Assembly (NCBI GenBank): GCA_020744425.1
Contig: JAGMUV010000035.1
Location: forward strand, 515,118-579,117
Direction of reading: 5' to 3'
From: Dactylonectria macrodidyma
Lineage: Eukaryota; Ascomycota; Sordariomycetes; Hypocreales; Nectriaceae
DNA length: 64,000 nucleotides
In this document: positions 10,741 to 23,744 of the stretch, in pieces
Layout of the letters: every line of letters starts with the position of its first letter
Numbering within the stretch: the first letter of the stretch is position 1
Made by a program: the position numbers and the translations under genes
Notes under the pieces: generated by a model
What the model saw: only the letters and a program-made list of their open reading frames with translations
Databases searched by the model: none
What the model was told of the DNA's origin: nothing

Positions 10741-11780
10741 ATGGCGTCCGACCAGGCCTTTTGTGCCAGCCCTGAAGTAGTCAAGGTTGATCAAATCACC
10801 GAGAGCAGGGTATCAAATGTTGTTGCCATGCTCCCAACATCGCTGCAGTCGGGCATGAGTCCGATTCGATTCGTTAGCCGCATCATCGGCCGTCACACCT
10901 TACGACTGGGCGTCCTAGTCTCAGAGGCGCCCCCAAAGCCTCGGCCACTCCCAGAGGCCGATGTCTCGACTCTGACCCAGGAACCCCTCTTCACTGAGAT
11001 GCTCCAACGGAACGGTGCTCGTCAGGATCCGGAATCGAAGGCCGTGTGCCCGCGACCGATGAGCAGGGTTCTTTACTCGGAGTCGGTGGATGATTAGGTT
11101 ATCAGGCGACCTCTGGTGTTCATTGGAAGTTTGCGCAGCAAGATAAGGCGGACTGTGACATGGGCCAAGGCCCATATCCATCATGCTGATCATATTTCGC
11201 TCTAGGCACCAGTCTCGTAAACATCTCCATCGATGGAGGCAAGTCCGCAGTCGCAGAGGAGGATGTTGCTTTCGAACGGAAGGCCTTCATTGATGGTTTG
11301 ACGTATCTCACCAAGGCACTTCCACAGGACCTCGATGTTTGCGAACTGAGGCGGATCCAGTCCGCTCTACCCGGGCATGTCACCCATCTGGACCTGGGGG
11401 CGGTTCGGCCACGAGCCGGCTCCACCCAATCCGCTTCTAGTCAGCCACGATCCATTCTGCACCGCGGTGTCCAGATGACCGTGGTCAACTTGATCTCCTT
11501 CCTTAGCTTTCTGGTGCCGTATCTGATGTATCTCCTCCGCTACGCAGCACGGATGGAGCGGAAATACAAGGTCTCCGAGACCGTGGTTGGCCATGGGCTC
11601 GACTTTGTCAACTCGATTGTGAAACAAAGCGCCTCCTTCACCGAAACGATGTGTCGGATGAACGACGGGAAAGTTGGACAGGCTCTTCTGGAAGCATGGA
11701 CGGTTGATGGGGTCGCACAGGGGATATCGGGCGGGGTTGGCGAGGGCCTTTCAATCGTGGGGGCTAGGTGCACCGTCTGA
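10741..11780 (+). pseudogene. Decayed conserved fungal gene of unknown function
   Basis: Two coding blocks are visible. The first (about 10741-11094) includes MSPIRFVSRIIGRHTLRLGV and ends in SVDD followed by a stop. The second (11206-11780) reads GTSLVNISIDGG, then a block with LTKALP and LRRIQSALPG. It continues to a hydrophobic segment (VVNLISFLSFLVPYLMYLLR) and a C-terminus with MNDGKVGQAL and GVGEGL. Between them, another frame (about 11099-11140) reads YQATSGVHWKFAQQ, which would join the second block as QQ-GTS. The expected intron donor there is ATAAGG instead of GTAAGG, and a 5-nt excess near 11095 breaks the frame. The C-terminal part resembles a fungal membrane-associated family that I recall only as unnamed. 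I infer a pseudogene; a rare splice form or a sequencing error could explain it. Confidence 0.5.
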
Positions 11781-13940
11781 GCGGACAGGCAGGTTCGAAG
11801 TCGTAGTATGAGAAATAGACCTTGAGTTAGCGAGTTTATGACCCTGTCATTCAATAGATAATAAGGTATATAGCCTGGTCATTGATGCTGTGATCAATGA
11901 GTCTGCAGTAGTACCACTATCTGGCCGATGTCTCCCACATCGGCCTTCAAGGCCGTGCATCCTTCTGCCTCGCCGCCGACTAGTTTCTCCTGGATGGCCA
12001 TCTTTCCCCAATGCATTCAGCCCAAACCCGGAGAGTGCGGCCCGTATCAACATCTTATGGCGCCACATCAAGCCAGAGCGGCACTAAGGCTGGTTTTGAC
12101 TGTCACACAGTGTACCTCAACCACCCTCTGCATCTCCGCGGTGCCCATGAGGAGACTTGCAGGCTGGAAGCAGGGGCGGGGCTTCCTCGATATGTGCTTG
12201 GGCTAGACCACGACGCGCAGTAAAGAACAACGACACCGGGTTCAATGCCACAGCTGCGTGTGAAGGCGTCGTTTCATCTTTGTCTACCTCCTATTTCGAC
12301 CCTGAAGCCGCTATCAATGGCCGCCATTCTAGCCTCGGCTTTCTGGAGTTGCTGACCCTCATCCGCCTCGACTGCTCGCAGTCCGGATCAAGATACCGAA
12401 CTATGGCGTCGAGGGAGGGGGGGAGGCGGCATGATCGCTAGGCTGGCATGTGACAAGTCGACTAATGTATCTCGGTTCGCAGAGCCACAAAGCTTGGCTT
12501 GGTGTGCTTGGGTCCCCGATTATGCGCAAGGGGAGTTTGAATGCTACCCTAACCATTCAGGCAGTCTTGTCTGCTGCCGTCTCTCAAACTCCATCATGCA
12601 ATGCCCCTTAGGATTTGGGATTGGACCAATATCCGCCCTCCCAATTGCCACAGCGTCCCCGGCCAACCGCATTGTAGTCTCCAGGAAGAAAGTCTCATCA
12701 AACCATCTCTAGCGCCATTTTAATTTCATCGTTGTGCTCGCCGTGATCGTTTCACGGTCGTCGTTGTTGCTCGCATCGTACAGAGCCGAAGCGCGAATAG
12801 AGTGGAGATATTTCGGCCTTCAATGCGATGCCCTCCTCCGCAATGTAGCGACCGCAGGGTTGGCACATTCTTATACTGCAAAGCTCTGCCTTCTGGAGTA
12901 AAATTTGCTTGCTCCAGCCACTGACGCAAGAGGTCATGTTCAGTCAGCTCGCCACCAATTCACGTAAACTACTTATACACAAGGCTCCTACCTCCCCATC
13001 TCCGTCCAATAGGTATCTCCATCTCTACAAAGCCCACCACACTCTTTCTTCTACAGTCTAATACCTGATCATAGAACCCATTGAGCCTCTCTCTGTGGCC
13101 TCGACGACCATTAAAGCGGGAGTTTGGCGAGATGGTGAACAGGGCTGGGACTTAGGCTTGGGGACATACAGAAGAAGTCGGGAAAGAAAATTCATTTTAT
13201 CTCATACTTCTTAGATTTGGTTACTTTCGTAAGCGGGGTGCATGTCATGCCAAAGTTTTGCCTGTTTTGGGTTACTTTGTGCAGCCGGGGAGAGGTCCGA
13301 GGAAATGGGCTTGTTGATGAACCTCGGTAAGGAATGTTACACTACACTGTGAGACAGCCCAGTAATCAAGTACCTGCAAACTGGCGCAACGGCAACAAAG
13401 TGCCCAAGCCGAGTCAACCTATCCTCATGCTTAAGCATTCTGTGGATTTCCACACTTAAGTATCAGATGATCTTCAAATCCAGGTCAACAATGTGATGAC
13501 GATCGGGGGTGAGGCTATTTCGACCACTCGGCCAACTGCTCTGAGGCTGGCTACGAGGACCCCACCACGTCCTTGTTGTTGCCCAGCTTCAGGTATGGTC
13601 CAGCGTCCAGCCCCAGCATTGACTTGATACTGCATTAACATTGTGTACCACCACCACTCAACAACTACGGATATTATAATACAGCAACGACGAACACATA
13701 CCATGAGCAACGCCTTCGCGCCACGGCCACTCGTCACTAATGCAGAGGCTGCTTTGCCGCTCCACGAACTCGCCCTCCTAGTTTGTCGGCTGGTCATACG
13801 CATCTGAAATGGTCTCTAACGACGAGTCTATATCCACCTCGATGTTATCGATGCCGGAGTTGGAGGCTCTGTCGTGGTCACACTTGGTGTCGGTCCGGCG
13901 TATCGGATTCGACGCGTCGTAGGCAGGCATTGGCCGAATG
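11781..13940. other. No supported gene
   Basis: This is about 2.1 kb of unique-looking sequence. Short ORFs on both strands overlap one another and carry no recognisable domain or splice pattern. Confidence 0.5.
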
Positions 13941-16139
13941 CTATCTCTTCGGCTGCTAAAAACCTCCACTGTGGTCACGACAGGGGTCTCGAGCCAATTA
14001 AAATGAGCCAAATGAAAGGTACTTCTTTTTCCTAGTAAATTGGCCTGTGATAGAAGTCCCAGCAATTTTGGTTGTTACAAATCGCAACATTGCACAACTT
14101 ACATCCGTACCAAGTCTGCCCGCCGCGCTTCTTCCTCGTATTGCCTGTTACCTCCACTAAGGGGCTTCTTTTCTGGCCCCTTGACCTAGGCTGCCCCTGT
14201 TGAAAGCCCTGACAAGCTAGGCAATCCGATTTTACCCCCCGGTTGACATGATTGATGCCCCGATCGCTGTGTTCACTGCATTTTTGGCGGTCTTGAGTAT
14301 CAAGCTCGACCCCAGTCCGGTAATGCTTCCTGGAATCGCTTTCTTCAGAATAGAAGTTAAACAAGGCGTTAAAAATGCACTCCCTCCACTCTTGTTGATC
14401 TATATACTTTGCCCAATCCGGCTGGCCGTGTAGCTGCAGAAGATAGGTATTAACTAGGATGACTTCAAAGAGGAAGGTCCACGTAAGAGCCTGCCAAGCG
14501 CCGCGGCGAAGGGGGTGGTCATAGCCTAGATATGCCCTTAGTTGATCGCCTCGATCAACATGATTCATCTCATCGTTATAGAAAGCTGCCACGGTAGGAA
14601 TGTTGACTTCCTTCACGGCTTCCTTACCAAAAAAACGCTGTACCGGCCGTGCTCGTGGATGGTCTGTTGACGGCCTCTTCCTCTTCCGCGAGGTACGCTC
14701 ATCGCCCTTGAATACGGTTGTCAGGAATAGCACGAGGGCGTTGTCCTTCCAAGCGATTTGGTTGACCTATAAAGAGAAGAAGAAGACAAGTTAGTAAGAG
14801 ATTTGCATAGAATCTTATCGTGGCTTCCTACCTGATTGTCAGCAGTCGTAATGACCTTGACCTCGTTATATTCGTAACCTGATTTTCCGCTATCCTTATC
14901 CCTCTTTTTATCTGCCTTGAGCTCCTTGTGGATGCCACAATTAGGGCGAGCTGTGCCTGTAGCACCGTGGCCGTGTGTGCGAAGGCTGCGGAAGAGATCT
15001 GCTGAGGAGAAGAGGTTATCCACGACGACGTGATATGTCTGCTTTGGCAGCAGATTACATAGGGCAACAACGACGCTCTGAGTCGAGTTCAGGGGGATTA
15101 TATCGCTGCCTTCTTCCTGCTTCTTGCCGCGCCCTCTCGAGGCCCTCGTCTTCGCGGGTTCAATGCCAACAGCGCCGTACTTAGCGTTCTTAAGGTGCCA
15201 CAGCCACCTAAGGAAAAAGCCCTTCTGTGCGACGACCCATATCTTGAAACCTAGCTTCACGGGCTTATTCTTTAACGTAGCCGTCTCTTCTGATTTGCCT
15301 GTGTAGCGGATCATGCACTCATCTACAGCGAGATAAGTGCCTGGTTGAAAAAGCTGGAGTGACACTTGCTGGATAAGGTCAGACCACTCTTCAGCAGCTT
15401 GGAAGACCTTAGGAAGAGGCGCAGTCTCGTCAATCTTAGTGTGGTCAAAGGGACGGAGATAGCGGTGGATGAGCTGAAACTTCGATAGAGGCATGAACTT
15501 GAGGATAGAGTGAAGAGCGCCTTGCTTCCCCAGCTTTGGGGTACTCCAGTGGCTTTCGAACCTTCTTTCCTTATGAATTCCTATGTAAATCAGCATGCCG
15601 AACCATATGTATACATCTGCAACAGTGATCCCTTGCCCCCAGCTCCAAACCCTTGACTTTGGCTTCAGCTCGTCATTCCAGCTGTCAGTTACGCCCTTTG
15701 CGATCAAACTAGCGACCCAGCTATTGCTGTAGTGAATCCATTTCTCAACGAGCCAAATAGGCAGGAAAAGCTGGAATAGCTGCAGCGGCGTATGGGGCAG
15801 TTGGTTGATGTGAAGGTCGCGAGCTTCTATGTGGAATGGCTCGAAGCTATGGCCGCGGGTCGTATCGGCCGGAAAAACCGGCGCCTGGGTGGATTCATTG
15901 GGCCCCACTGGATAGCTGTGCTTTTTCTTGATAAAGCTCTTGTCGTCGAAGGCATTGAGTGCCTGCGCCTCTTCAGGAATTGATTGGGAAGTCATTGTTC
16001 TCTTCAAAATGATTTGTATGGTGTTTTGCTAGCAAATGCTTCATAAGGGGAACTTTGGGTACCCCGCTTGTACTCTCGTCATCGCAGGGTCATGTGGGGC
16101 TCGTGACTTCGTGGAGGTTTTTAGCAGCCGAAGAGATAG
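13941..16139 (-). mobile_element. piggyBac-like element PB1
   Basis: Terminal inverted repeats of 29 bp (13941-13969 and 16111-16139) start CTATCTCTTCGGCTGCTAAA. They enclose a complete piggyBac-type transposase gene on the minus strand, with 91 bp from the stop and about 144 bp from the ATG to the ends. The canonical TTAA duplication is not seen at the edges. The first CTA/last TAG may include a TA target. The element is 2199 bp. Confidence 0.85.
14032..15995 (-). CDS. piggyBac-like transposase (PB1), apparently intact
   Basis: Exon 1 is 14832-15995 and exon 2 is 14032-14766, joined across a 65-nt GT-AG intron to give 632 aa. It is a DDE-type cut-and-paste transposase of the DDE_Tnp_1_7 family. 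Putative catalytic aspartates are in AVDECMIRYTG (about residue 225), VVVDNLFSS (about 326) and NHVDRGDQLRAYLG (about 458). The C-terminus is cysteine-rich (CLACQG, then CKLCNVAIC and CWDFYHR) and probably a zinc finger that binds the element ends. The ATG was chosen at MTSQSIP because the sister gene PB2 begins MSSQSIP. No stop or frameshift is visible. PB1 is divergent from PB2, with ATGs about 650 bp apart. Confidence 0.9.
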
Positions 16140-16512
16140 TATTTTCCTTCAATTAATTAACTCAGTGAGATATTTCCCTACTATAATTACTAGATTTAAT
16201 AGACGGGAAAGGATAATACCTTAACCTACTACTAAAGCAGCCTACCCTAGAGGAGGAAGAAGAGAAAGAGGGACAATAACTGACTTTTCGTTTATTAAAC
16301 AATGCCACCCATTTAGCTATATAGTAAAAGAAGTAACGTTAAAGGAAAATAGAGTATACTAATTAATTAAATGGTCTACTAAATACACATAACCTCAGTA
16401 CAGTAGACCAGCTATGGCAGGCCTGCTTGAAGGCCAAATTCTGCAAGTGTTCAGCATCCTATCTTCGGCAGCTGAAGCACGGTCTGCCAAAATAGAGGCT
16501 GCTTTTTGTTAG
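16140..16512. other. AT-rich spacer between two piggyBac-like elements
   Basis: Positions 16140-16430 are markedly AT-rich, with TTAATTAA-like words and stops in all frames. It looks like an old repeat degraded by C-to-T change. The remainder is unremarkable. Confidence 0.45.
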
Positions 16513-18753
16513 TATCCCTTCGACTGTCAGGAGGCTCCAGTAGGTAACTCGCCCCACACTACCCCTGTCACATGAGCAGTACATGCGGGGAACCGAAGAT
16601 GCGTCATTGATCATTTCCACCTAAAACACCATAAATCATTTTGAAGTTATCAATGAGTTCTCAATCAATCCCTGCCGATACCCTCAATGCGTATGACGAC
16701 CAGAGCTTCATCAGAGAAGATAACAGCTGCCGGGAGCATGAGTGTGATAGCACCCGGCGGCCCGACTTTCCTCCGGCTGAAGACCGAGGGTTCAATTTCC
16801 AACCTTTTCATGTGGAAAGGCGCGAACTTAAGGTCAACCAACTGCCCCAAGAGCCGCTATCACTCTTCCAACACTTTGTGCCTCTTTCCCTAGTTAACAG
16901 CTGGGTTGAATATACCAACAGCTGGGTCAACAGCTTGCTGGAAAGGGGCGTTATTGATAGCTGGGGCCACGAGTTGAAACAAGGGTCACGGCTCCAAGCC
17001 TGGACCCCGACCTCTGCAGCAGAAATATATATCTGGCTTGGAATCCTAATTTATATAGGAATCCACAAGGAAATTGAGGTTGAAGACCATTGGAAGACCC
17101 CTAAGCCAGGGGATCAATGTCCTGAACATTCAATCATCAAGTTCATGCCATACAACCGGTTTCAACTCCTTCATCGTCACCTTCGCCCTTTTGACTATAC
17201 CAAATTTGATGATGACGAGAGCTTCCCTGCGGTCTTCCAATGTGCACAACCGTGGTCTGAGCATATACAATACGCCTCCACAGAGCTCTTTGAGCCTGGG
17301 TCTCATCTCGCTGTAGATGAGGGCATGATCCGTTATACAGGGAGGAACTCACAAGTCACATATATACCCGGCAAGCCTACTGACACAGGGTTCAAGGTGT
17401 GGGTTGCGGCTCAACTTGGTATCTTTTTGCGATGGATTTGGCACCAACCCGGTTCAGACTACGGTCCCGTTGGCGTTGAACGCTCTAAGAGAAGAAGAAC
17501 AGCAGCTCGAGGAGGCAAAGGCGGCAGAGGCAGAGGGAGAGGCGGCCGAGGAAGAAGAAGAAAAGCCAGCCGAGAGCGGGAATCTGGTGAGGCCGATAAG
17601 GTCGAAGAAGTTATCCACGTCCTCACAGACGATGGGGATAAAGTCATCGCGTTGAATTCGACTCAAAGCGTCGTTATTGCCCTTATAAACCTACTGCCGA
17701 AGTCGACATATCACGTCTTTGTGGATAACCTCTTCTCGTCCCCGGGCCTCTTCTTCTCTCTTCGTCAGCACGGCCACGGTGCTACAGGCACAGCCCGCAC
17801 TAACTGCGGCATCTTCAAGGAGCTCGTTGGCTATAAGAAGAAGGATATATCAGGGAAATCAGGGTTTAAATTCAATGAGATCAGGGTCATACCAACCCCT
17901 GATAACCAGGTGGGAGCCCTTGACACTTTTGGCTGTGTTTCTCTTATTAACTTGTCTTCTTCTGCTACAGGTGAACCAAATCGCGTGGAAAGACAATGCC
18001 CTTGTGTTATTCCTATCAACTGTGTTTAAAGGCGATGAGAAATGTGAGCGCTGGAGGAAGAAGGCGTCAACAATGAAGGCCACAGCACGGCCGATACAGC
18101 GTTTCTTTGGTGGCGAGGCAGTAAAGCTGATATCAATCCCTACAGTTGCTGCTTCCTATAACGATGAGATGAATCATGTGGATCGAGGAGACCAAATGAG
18201 GGCGTATCTCGGCTATGATCACCCAATTCGCCGGGGGGCTTGGCAGGCTCTTACTTGGACCTTCCTGCTTGATGTGGTGCTTGTGAATAGCTACCTTCTT
18301 CAACTCTACGGGCAGCCGGTTTGGAAGCGATATACGAGTCAAAAAGAGTGGCGCCGGCGCATTTATAACGAGCTGTTCAAGGTGTTCCATAAGGAAAGTC
18401 AGTCAAGGCAGTCATTTCGGACTGGGGACGAATTTACGCCCGTGGCACAGCATAAATACGTCCGAAGAGGGAAAAAATCTAGCTGCGTTGCTTGTAAGGG
18501 CCAACAGCTGGGTAAGCCTTGGTCAAAAACCTCAAGGAAACCTTTGGGGGCGGTCAGCAGCAATATAAAAAGGCGTCAATCTAGGGGGGGATGTGAGCAG
18601 TGTGATGTCACGATTTGTAACTCGAAATATTGTTGGGACTTCTATCACAGGCTAATTTAGGTAGAGAATGATGTACCTTTCATGCTCTCTTATTTGATTG
18701 GTTAGACATCCCTGTAGTGACCTAACTGGAGCCTCCTGGCAATCGAAGGGATA
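16513..18753 (+). mobile_element. piggyBac-like element PB2
   Basis: The ends are imperfect inverted repeats starting TATCCCTTCGA (16513 onward, and 18753 backward), matching over about 28 of 30 bases as far as CTCCAGT. They share the consensus TATCYCTTCGRCTG with PB1. A complete transposase gene lies between them, 140 bp from the left end and 93 bp from the right. The immediate flanks show no TTAA. Confidence 0.85.
16653..18660 (+). CDS. piggyBac-like transposase (PB2), apparently intact
   Basis: Exon 1 is 16653-17909 and exon 2 is 17971-18660, with a 61-nt intron at the same position as in PB1, giving 648 aa. The putative catalytic aspartates are in AVDEGMIRYTG (about residue 222), VFVDNLFSS (about 359) and NHVDRGDQMRAYLG (about 489). 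The C-terminal cysteine cluster (CVACKG, CEQCDVTIC, CWDFYHR) is kept. Unlike PB1, it has an RGG/Arg-Lys-rich insertion of about 30 residues between the first two aspartates (about residues 275-310). This may bind nucleic acid or act as a nuclear signal. The frame is open throughout, so the protein may be active; PB1 and PB2 are clearly diverged from each other. Confidence 0.9.
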
Positions 18754-21700
18754 GGTTATGGCGATAGTGTCGAGGTCGGACGGTGCCAACGTAGAGTAGT
18801 ATGGACCGATGTTTGAAGTGAAGAGCCTGTTGGGGGGTTGAGTCGAATCCAATGACTGGTGATGACGTTCTGCCCAAGAAGGTTTTATCCAATTTCGAGA
18901 CCCGATGGGTCACAGAGACGCAGCTGAGAAAAGCTACTGCGGGGTGTTTACTACGTAGTTCAGACGGGTGGGTCAAGCCACTGAAGTAACAACTTCTACA
19001 GCGCACATGCCTCCAGCAGAGGGCGCTCTTGCTGTGGGCTCTGATTCCGACAGAGATAAACTGAAGTTCGATGAAGGGAAATAAATTGGAAAAGCCGCTG
19101 ATCTCCGCCGATGTAAATAATATTGCGCACGGCCACATTCGACGTTGTGAGGCTGCTCCTGGGAGCTTGGGCGTGGCCCATTTTTCTCTGTCCCATCTCT
19201 TCAAATGTGAGGGCCAACGCCATGATGTCACCGTACCAGATTGAGGCAGATGGTCTCAGGCCTGGGTGGGCATCAAGAACAAGCCTTTGCACAATTCATT
19301 ACGATGAACTCCGCCAGCCAGCACTATTCCAGAGTCAAGACGGCCAAGGAAGGGGACACAGATCGGGAAGTATCTCTGCACAGCATCCCAGCAGCGTCTG
19401 GGACCGGGCCGGCACCGGTTTGCCCCTCGGAAACAACCAATGAGCGCGCTCAGTTTCTGCAGAGGCTCAAACTGATCACATGGGCTATGAAGGAGGCAAC
19501 TGCCAGAATCGAATATTCGAGCTGGTACGATCGATTCCGTCCTCGGGAATCCTCCGATGGGCTGGCGTCCTCCGCTCTCTGTCATTGCGGAGGGGCCTAG
19601 TATCCTCCAACGTCGCCTGTTCGTCTACCTGTTGGAGGATGGGCTGTTGAAAAACAAAGGCCCTTGTGCCTTGGACAGAGCTAGCACGAACGACGCCATT
19701 TATTGCCCTCTAGATCTGCAACCTGTGAGTTCTTGGCCTGGAGAGGGTCAGCAAAATCTCGAGAGCACCACAATGCTGATATCATCATGTCAGGGCCTGG
19801 CCCAAGTCCCAAATCTTTTGAATCACACCACCGGCCGGGATCTGGAGGGTCAAAGACGCATCCCCGCTTTCTTAGATGCGCGTTAGGGGATTTTGGCCAG
19901 GTAAATCCGAACTGTCCAACATTGCCGTCTGAATGATACCACGGTGTCGAAGGCTGTGCGTCTTGCTCCAGCCAGCACCCGACTTGATACATAGCTCTGG
20001 TTTGGATCGACGACAAGAGGTACTTGCTAGCTAGATCGGAGCTAAGCTTGCGCAGTTCCAGCTAGTCACAATGCATGGAGCTCATTGCAGGGCAACCTAC
20101 GGAGGAGCACAAAGCTTCGGCCGAGTGGTGTTGGCATTAGCAGCTCATGTTCAACTCTCTAACCGTAGCTGGTCAGGATCGCGATCGATCCTTGAATGTT
20201 GAAATCCATCTTGCGCCCGCAGCAGGAACCGAGCTCAACTGCGTTCACCGTGCTCCGTCCGTGTGCCTGGAGCTTGAGTTCGTGCCAGAACCTTGTCTTG
20301 TATTTGGTGCTATCCTGGATAGATGCTGTGTCAACCCTTGAGGCTAACGTATTGCTTTCCTGCCCAAAAATACCGCAAAATAGGTGGGTGGCTCCAGGCC
20401 AGACTTCTGTCAGTTGCTGAATAGTGAGTTCGCCTACCCCAAAAGCGCGACGCCACCGAGTGTTAGCCTCGCGTAGCCCGGACAACGAAGAAATGATATG
20501 CGTTTGATGGAGAAACACGCCCATCATGGCACGGATGAGCATGACTGACAGGCACATTCTTGCACAGGGCTTCCAACCAGCGGAAGAATTTGGCGGTAGA
20601 AGTGGCCTTAGCCTTTCTACGCGGAAATTCAAGCTGCGTATCAGCTTTGGGATTCGGGTTCCTTTTGCTGCTGAAGTGTCGAGTGGCATACCATCTCAGC
20701 CCTGTCACCGGACGCTGAGGACAGGATGGTACTATAACAGAGAGACGATGGCAACGGCTTAAGTCTCCACATAAAGTTGATGGCCGAGGGTTCTATCTTC
20801 TCGCCACAGTTCGTCGCTAAGCCAGGACCATGCCAGCGCCCAGCGTCCCAATTGCAGAATGTGGGGGGAACGGACAGTAGCAAACACAAACTTCAACCCC
20901 CTGCACGACCAGCTCCGCCCGGGAGATATACCGGGCCTTCCGCAAGCCACAAAATGGCGTCCAACATGCTTCATATTAGAGGACGTCGATCACAGGGTGG
21001 CAGCCCCAGTACCTGCTTCCCCTCCGGGCCCTCCAGGAATGCGAACGGAATAGCGCCACCTAGCTCAAAACCAATCCGCGCCCCTTTCAACTTTTGTCCT
21101 CTGAATGCTGAATGCTTCATCCCTATGAAGCGACCGTGGCCCACGATATTACGACTCACGGACCCACCCACAATGTCGCCCATCCGTTCTCATCGCTCTG
21201 ACAATCTTCATATGACAAGAGCTCACGACTATCGAAGAAAGGAAGTGGAGTCATTTGGTGTCATTGTAGATCTATAGGAAGGCCCCTGCCCACAGGCGAT
21301 GTTTGCTTCTCGCATGGATAGAAAGGGGGGTTTTGTGTAGCCTAGCCACCATGTCCGCGGAGAAGCATGGTCTGATATCCAGAAAATACGTCTGCCCCAT
21401 ATCCGCATTGTAGATTGGAGCACAGCAGCCGGGCGGTGTCCGCGGTCCTAACCGTGTGGTTAGTGAATCAGAAGCTAATTACAGTATGTCATTAACTTAC
21501 CCAAGTCATAAAAAATTAGTGATAGAACGTGATAAAGAGACAAAGGAGTATCCCGATTGATTTGTTGAGGGACATGGAGACTGTTCCAATGAATGTGGAT
21601 CCATCAATAGACACATGCTCTGCAATATTGATTGGTTCCACGTGGTGAAATCGTACGTCACTCTGATATCTAGCGAGGCTACCTCACTATTTTCAAACTT

Positions 21701-22239
21701 GAGGATGGGGGTAAATGCACTAATATCATACTAGGTACTTTAATTGTGACGAAGTAAAATTTTCTTTGTTGGGAAAAGCGTTGCCATGTACTTGGGGGGT
21801 CTCTGTCCACATACCCCCCAAGTGGAGCAGTATGCGAACAAGGTCGATAGTTCGTATAGCAGAGTCCACGCACGCTTGCGGCACGACGCAGGTTCTTACC
21901 CCAAAGGTGTCTCACATGCCAACAGTATTATTACAGAGTAGTCAGAAAGTTTCAAGCCACCTGCAGTTGGTCCCTAGTCGTAATGGGATAAAGACCTATC
22001 GTTTGCCAATCGCCAAGCGGGGCTTGAATTGTAATGTCTTTCTTATCCGCAGTTCGTGAGAAAATGTGCAATGCGGGGTGCAGGATCCCACTCTTAGCTG
22101 CAACTTGCAGGCAGGCTGCTGGCGTATAAGTTTGGAGCAGACCTAAGGAGCGACCCATATCACGATTCTCTCAGACATCCAGACCCCGTTCCCTCGTTGA
22201 CTCCCTCATCACTGGGCTATCCATGTCGAATCAAAGGAT
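18754..22239. other. Long stretch with no supported gene
   Basis: Open stretches at 19241-19600 (plus), 20159-20689 (minus) and 20777-21277 (plus) are 120-176 codons long, but they overlap ORFs in other frames and show no motif or clear exon structure. A gene with introns could be missed here. A TATA-less promoter for the next gene should lie near 22000-22239. Confidence 0.4.
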
Positions 22240-23744
22240 ATGTCCTGTCCTTCAACGCCTATCAGCTATGATTCCATTGAATCCGATTATACCGAGGCAA
22301 TCCACTTGTCTCAGCCGTCGGAAGAGCAATATTTGTTATCTCCATTCCCGAAAGACAATTACTGTATGGCACTGGTCGATAGCCTAGAAACCCCACCGAG
22401 CCCGAAGATGGACGACTCGTATGCCGCCTCGCCCGCCGGCTATGATAACCCAGAGGATACATCAAGACCGAGGACTCCAGAGTTACCAGAGCTCATTCAG
22501 CGCGCTGGAGACGACAGTGAAGTGAACGTCCGCCCGTGGGAGAATGTCGATTACCTTTCTCACGACTGGCAGGAGGAGGACATCTGGTCATCATGGAAAT
22601 ATGTCACCTCCCGCCGAGGAGAGTACCCGAATAGTGCCCGTCTAGGAAATGCTGCCTGGAGAACATGGGCGAAACGCAAGAACTGCCTGAAGACTCTGCC
22701 TCCCGAGACGCTTAACTGGTACGGATGATGGAATTCGATGTAAATATCAAGTTAACACTGTGTAGGCTGAAGGATGATGATGTGGATTGGCTCTATGGCC
22801 CTCTTCAACCAGGCGGGAGCAAGATCTACTGTGCACAGACTGAGTCTTCCAGTGTCTCATTATCTAAGCCCAACTCAGTGGTCAACATCAACAAAAAGCC
22901 CATTCTGAAGAAAAGGAGCGTGTCCGACACCATGCTGCAGGGGCCGGCATCATCATCATCATTAATCCTTCAGCGGGGAGCAGCAGCGGTACAAGAGCAG
23001 GAGGGAGATGGTTGGAGATTAACAAAGTCTGCCTTTGATCGAGCAGCGATGGCGGATTATATCATGTTCCCCTTCTCTTCAAGACGAATAAACCGCGATA
23101 CCTCTAGAGTATTGCTAACGCCAACATCCTCTGGGATCTCATCGCCAGGCATTGAGCGAAAACACATCCACTTCAATGACGAAGTCGAGCAATGTATCGC
23201 CGTCGAGGCTATGGACGGCGACGATGATATTGATACAGATCAACTTGGCGACAGTGATTTCGATGACGGCGTCATGATGAAGCTGGCGCGGCCACGAAAG
23301 CGGGCTCCCCGGATCAGAAAGAAGCCGAAGACGGGAAAGAACTCATTGCCTTCTAACGGAAAAACGATTATGATGCTTCCATCAACAATGCTCAAGCACC
23401 AAGAATATATGCTGGAGGCCCCAGAGACGGCGATAAAACACAGCACTGATACCTTCCGCAGTCCTATTGTCCCGCTAACCTCATCACAAGAGGCGCTTCA
23501 TCCATCCAAGATATTGATCAGGTTCTTCGGCGAAGATGAGGCCGAGGATATGATGGATGCTGATGTAAACTCAGGCTGTTATGACTCTGAGAGTTTCGAA
23601 GATGTTAATTTGCATCGTCGGACTTCTGCAGACAGCTTGATCGCCGAGCCAGTTGGCATGCGTCGCACCCCTTCGGGCATGTTTATGCCATATGAGGAGG
23701 AGCAGCCATCGTCGAACGATGGAATATTTGGTCGCATATATTGA
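22240..23744 (+). CDS. Reg1-like regulatory protein (DUF1752-type)
   Basis: Exons 22240-22718 and 22766-23744 are joined across a 47-nt intron to give 485 aa. The N-terminal half carries a DUF1752-type signature: AAWRTWAKRKNCLKTLPPETLNW, split by the intron, then LKDDDVDWLYGPLQ. Next come PILKKRSVSDTMLQG and HIHFNDEVEQCIAV, phrases typical of fungal Reg1 proteins. In yeast, Reg1 targets protein phosphatase 1 (Glc7) to the Snf1 kinase in glucose repression. Further on are a basic patch (about residues 335-355) and an acidic C-terminus. It is shorter than the Reg1 proteins I know, so it may be a paralogue rather than the core gene. The role in this organism is inferred. Confidence 0.8.

Noticed and set aside
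17454..17666. Antisense Ala/Ser/Pro-rich ORFs inside PB2
   Set aside because: They are shadows of the RGG-rich insert of the transposase.
20159..20689. 176-codon minus-strand ORF
   Set aside because: Composition and lack of motifs look like chance, and a 78-codon ORF overlaps on the other strand. Kept only as a note in the gap entry.
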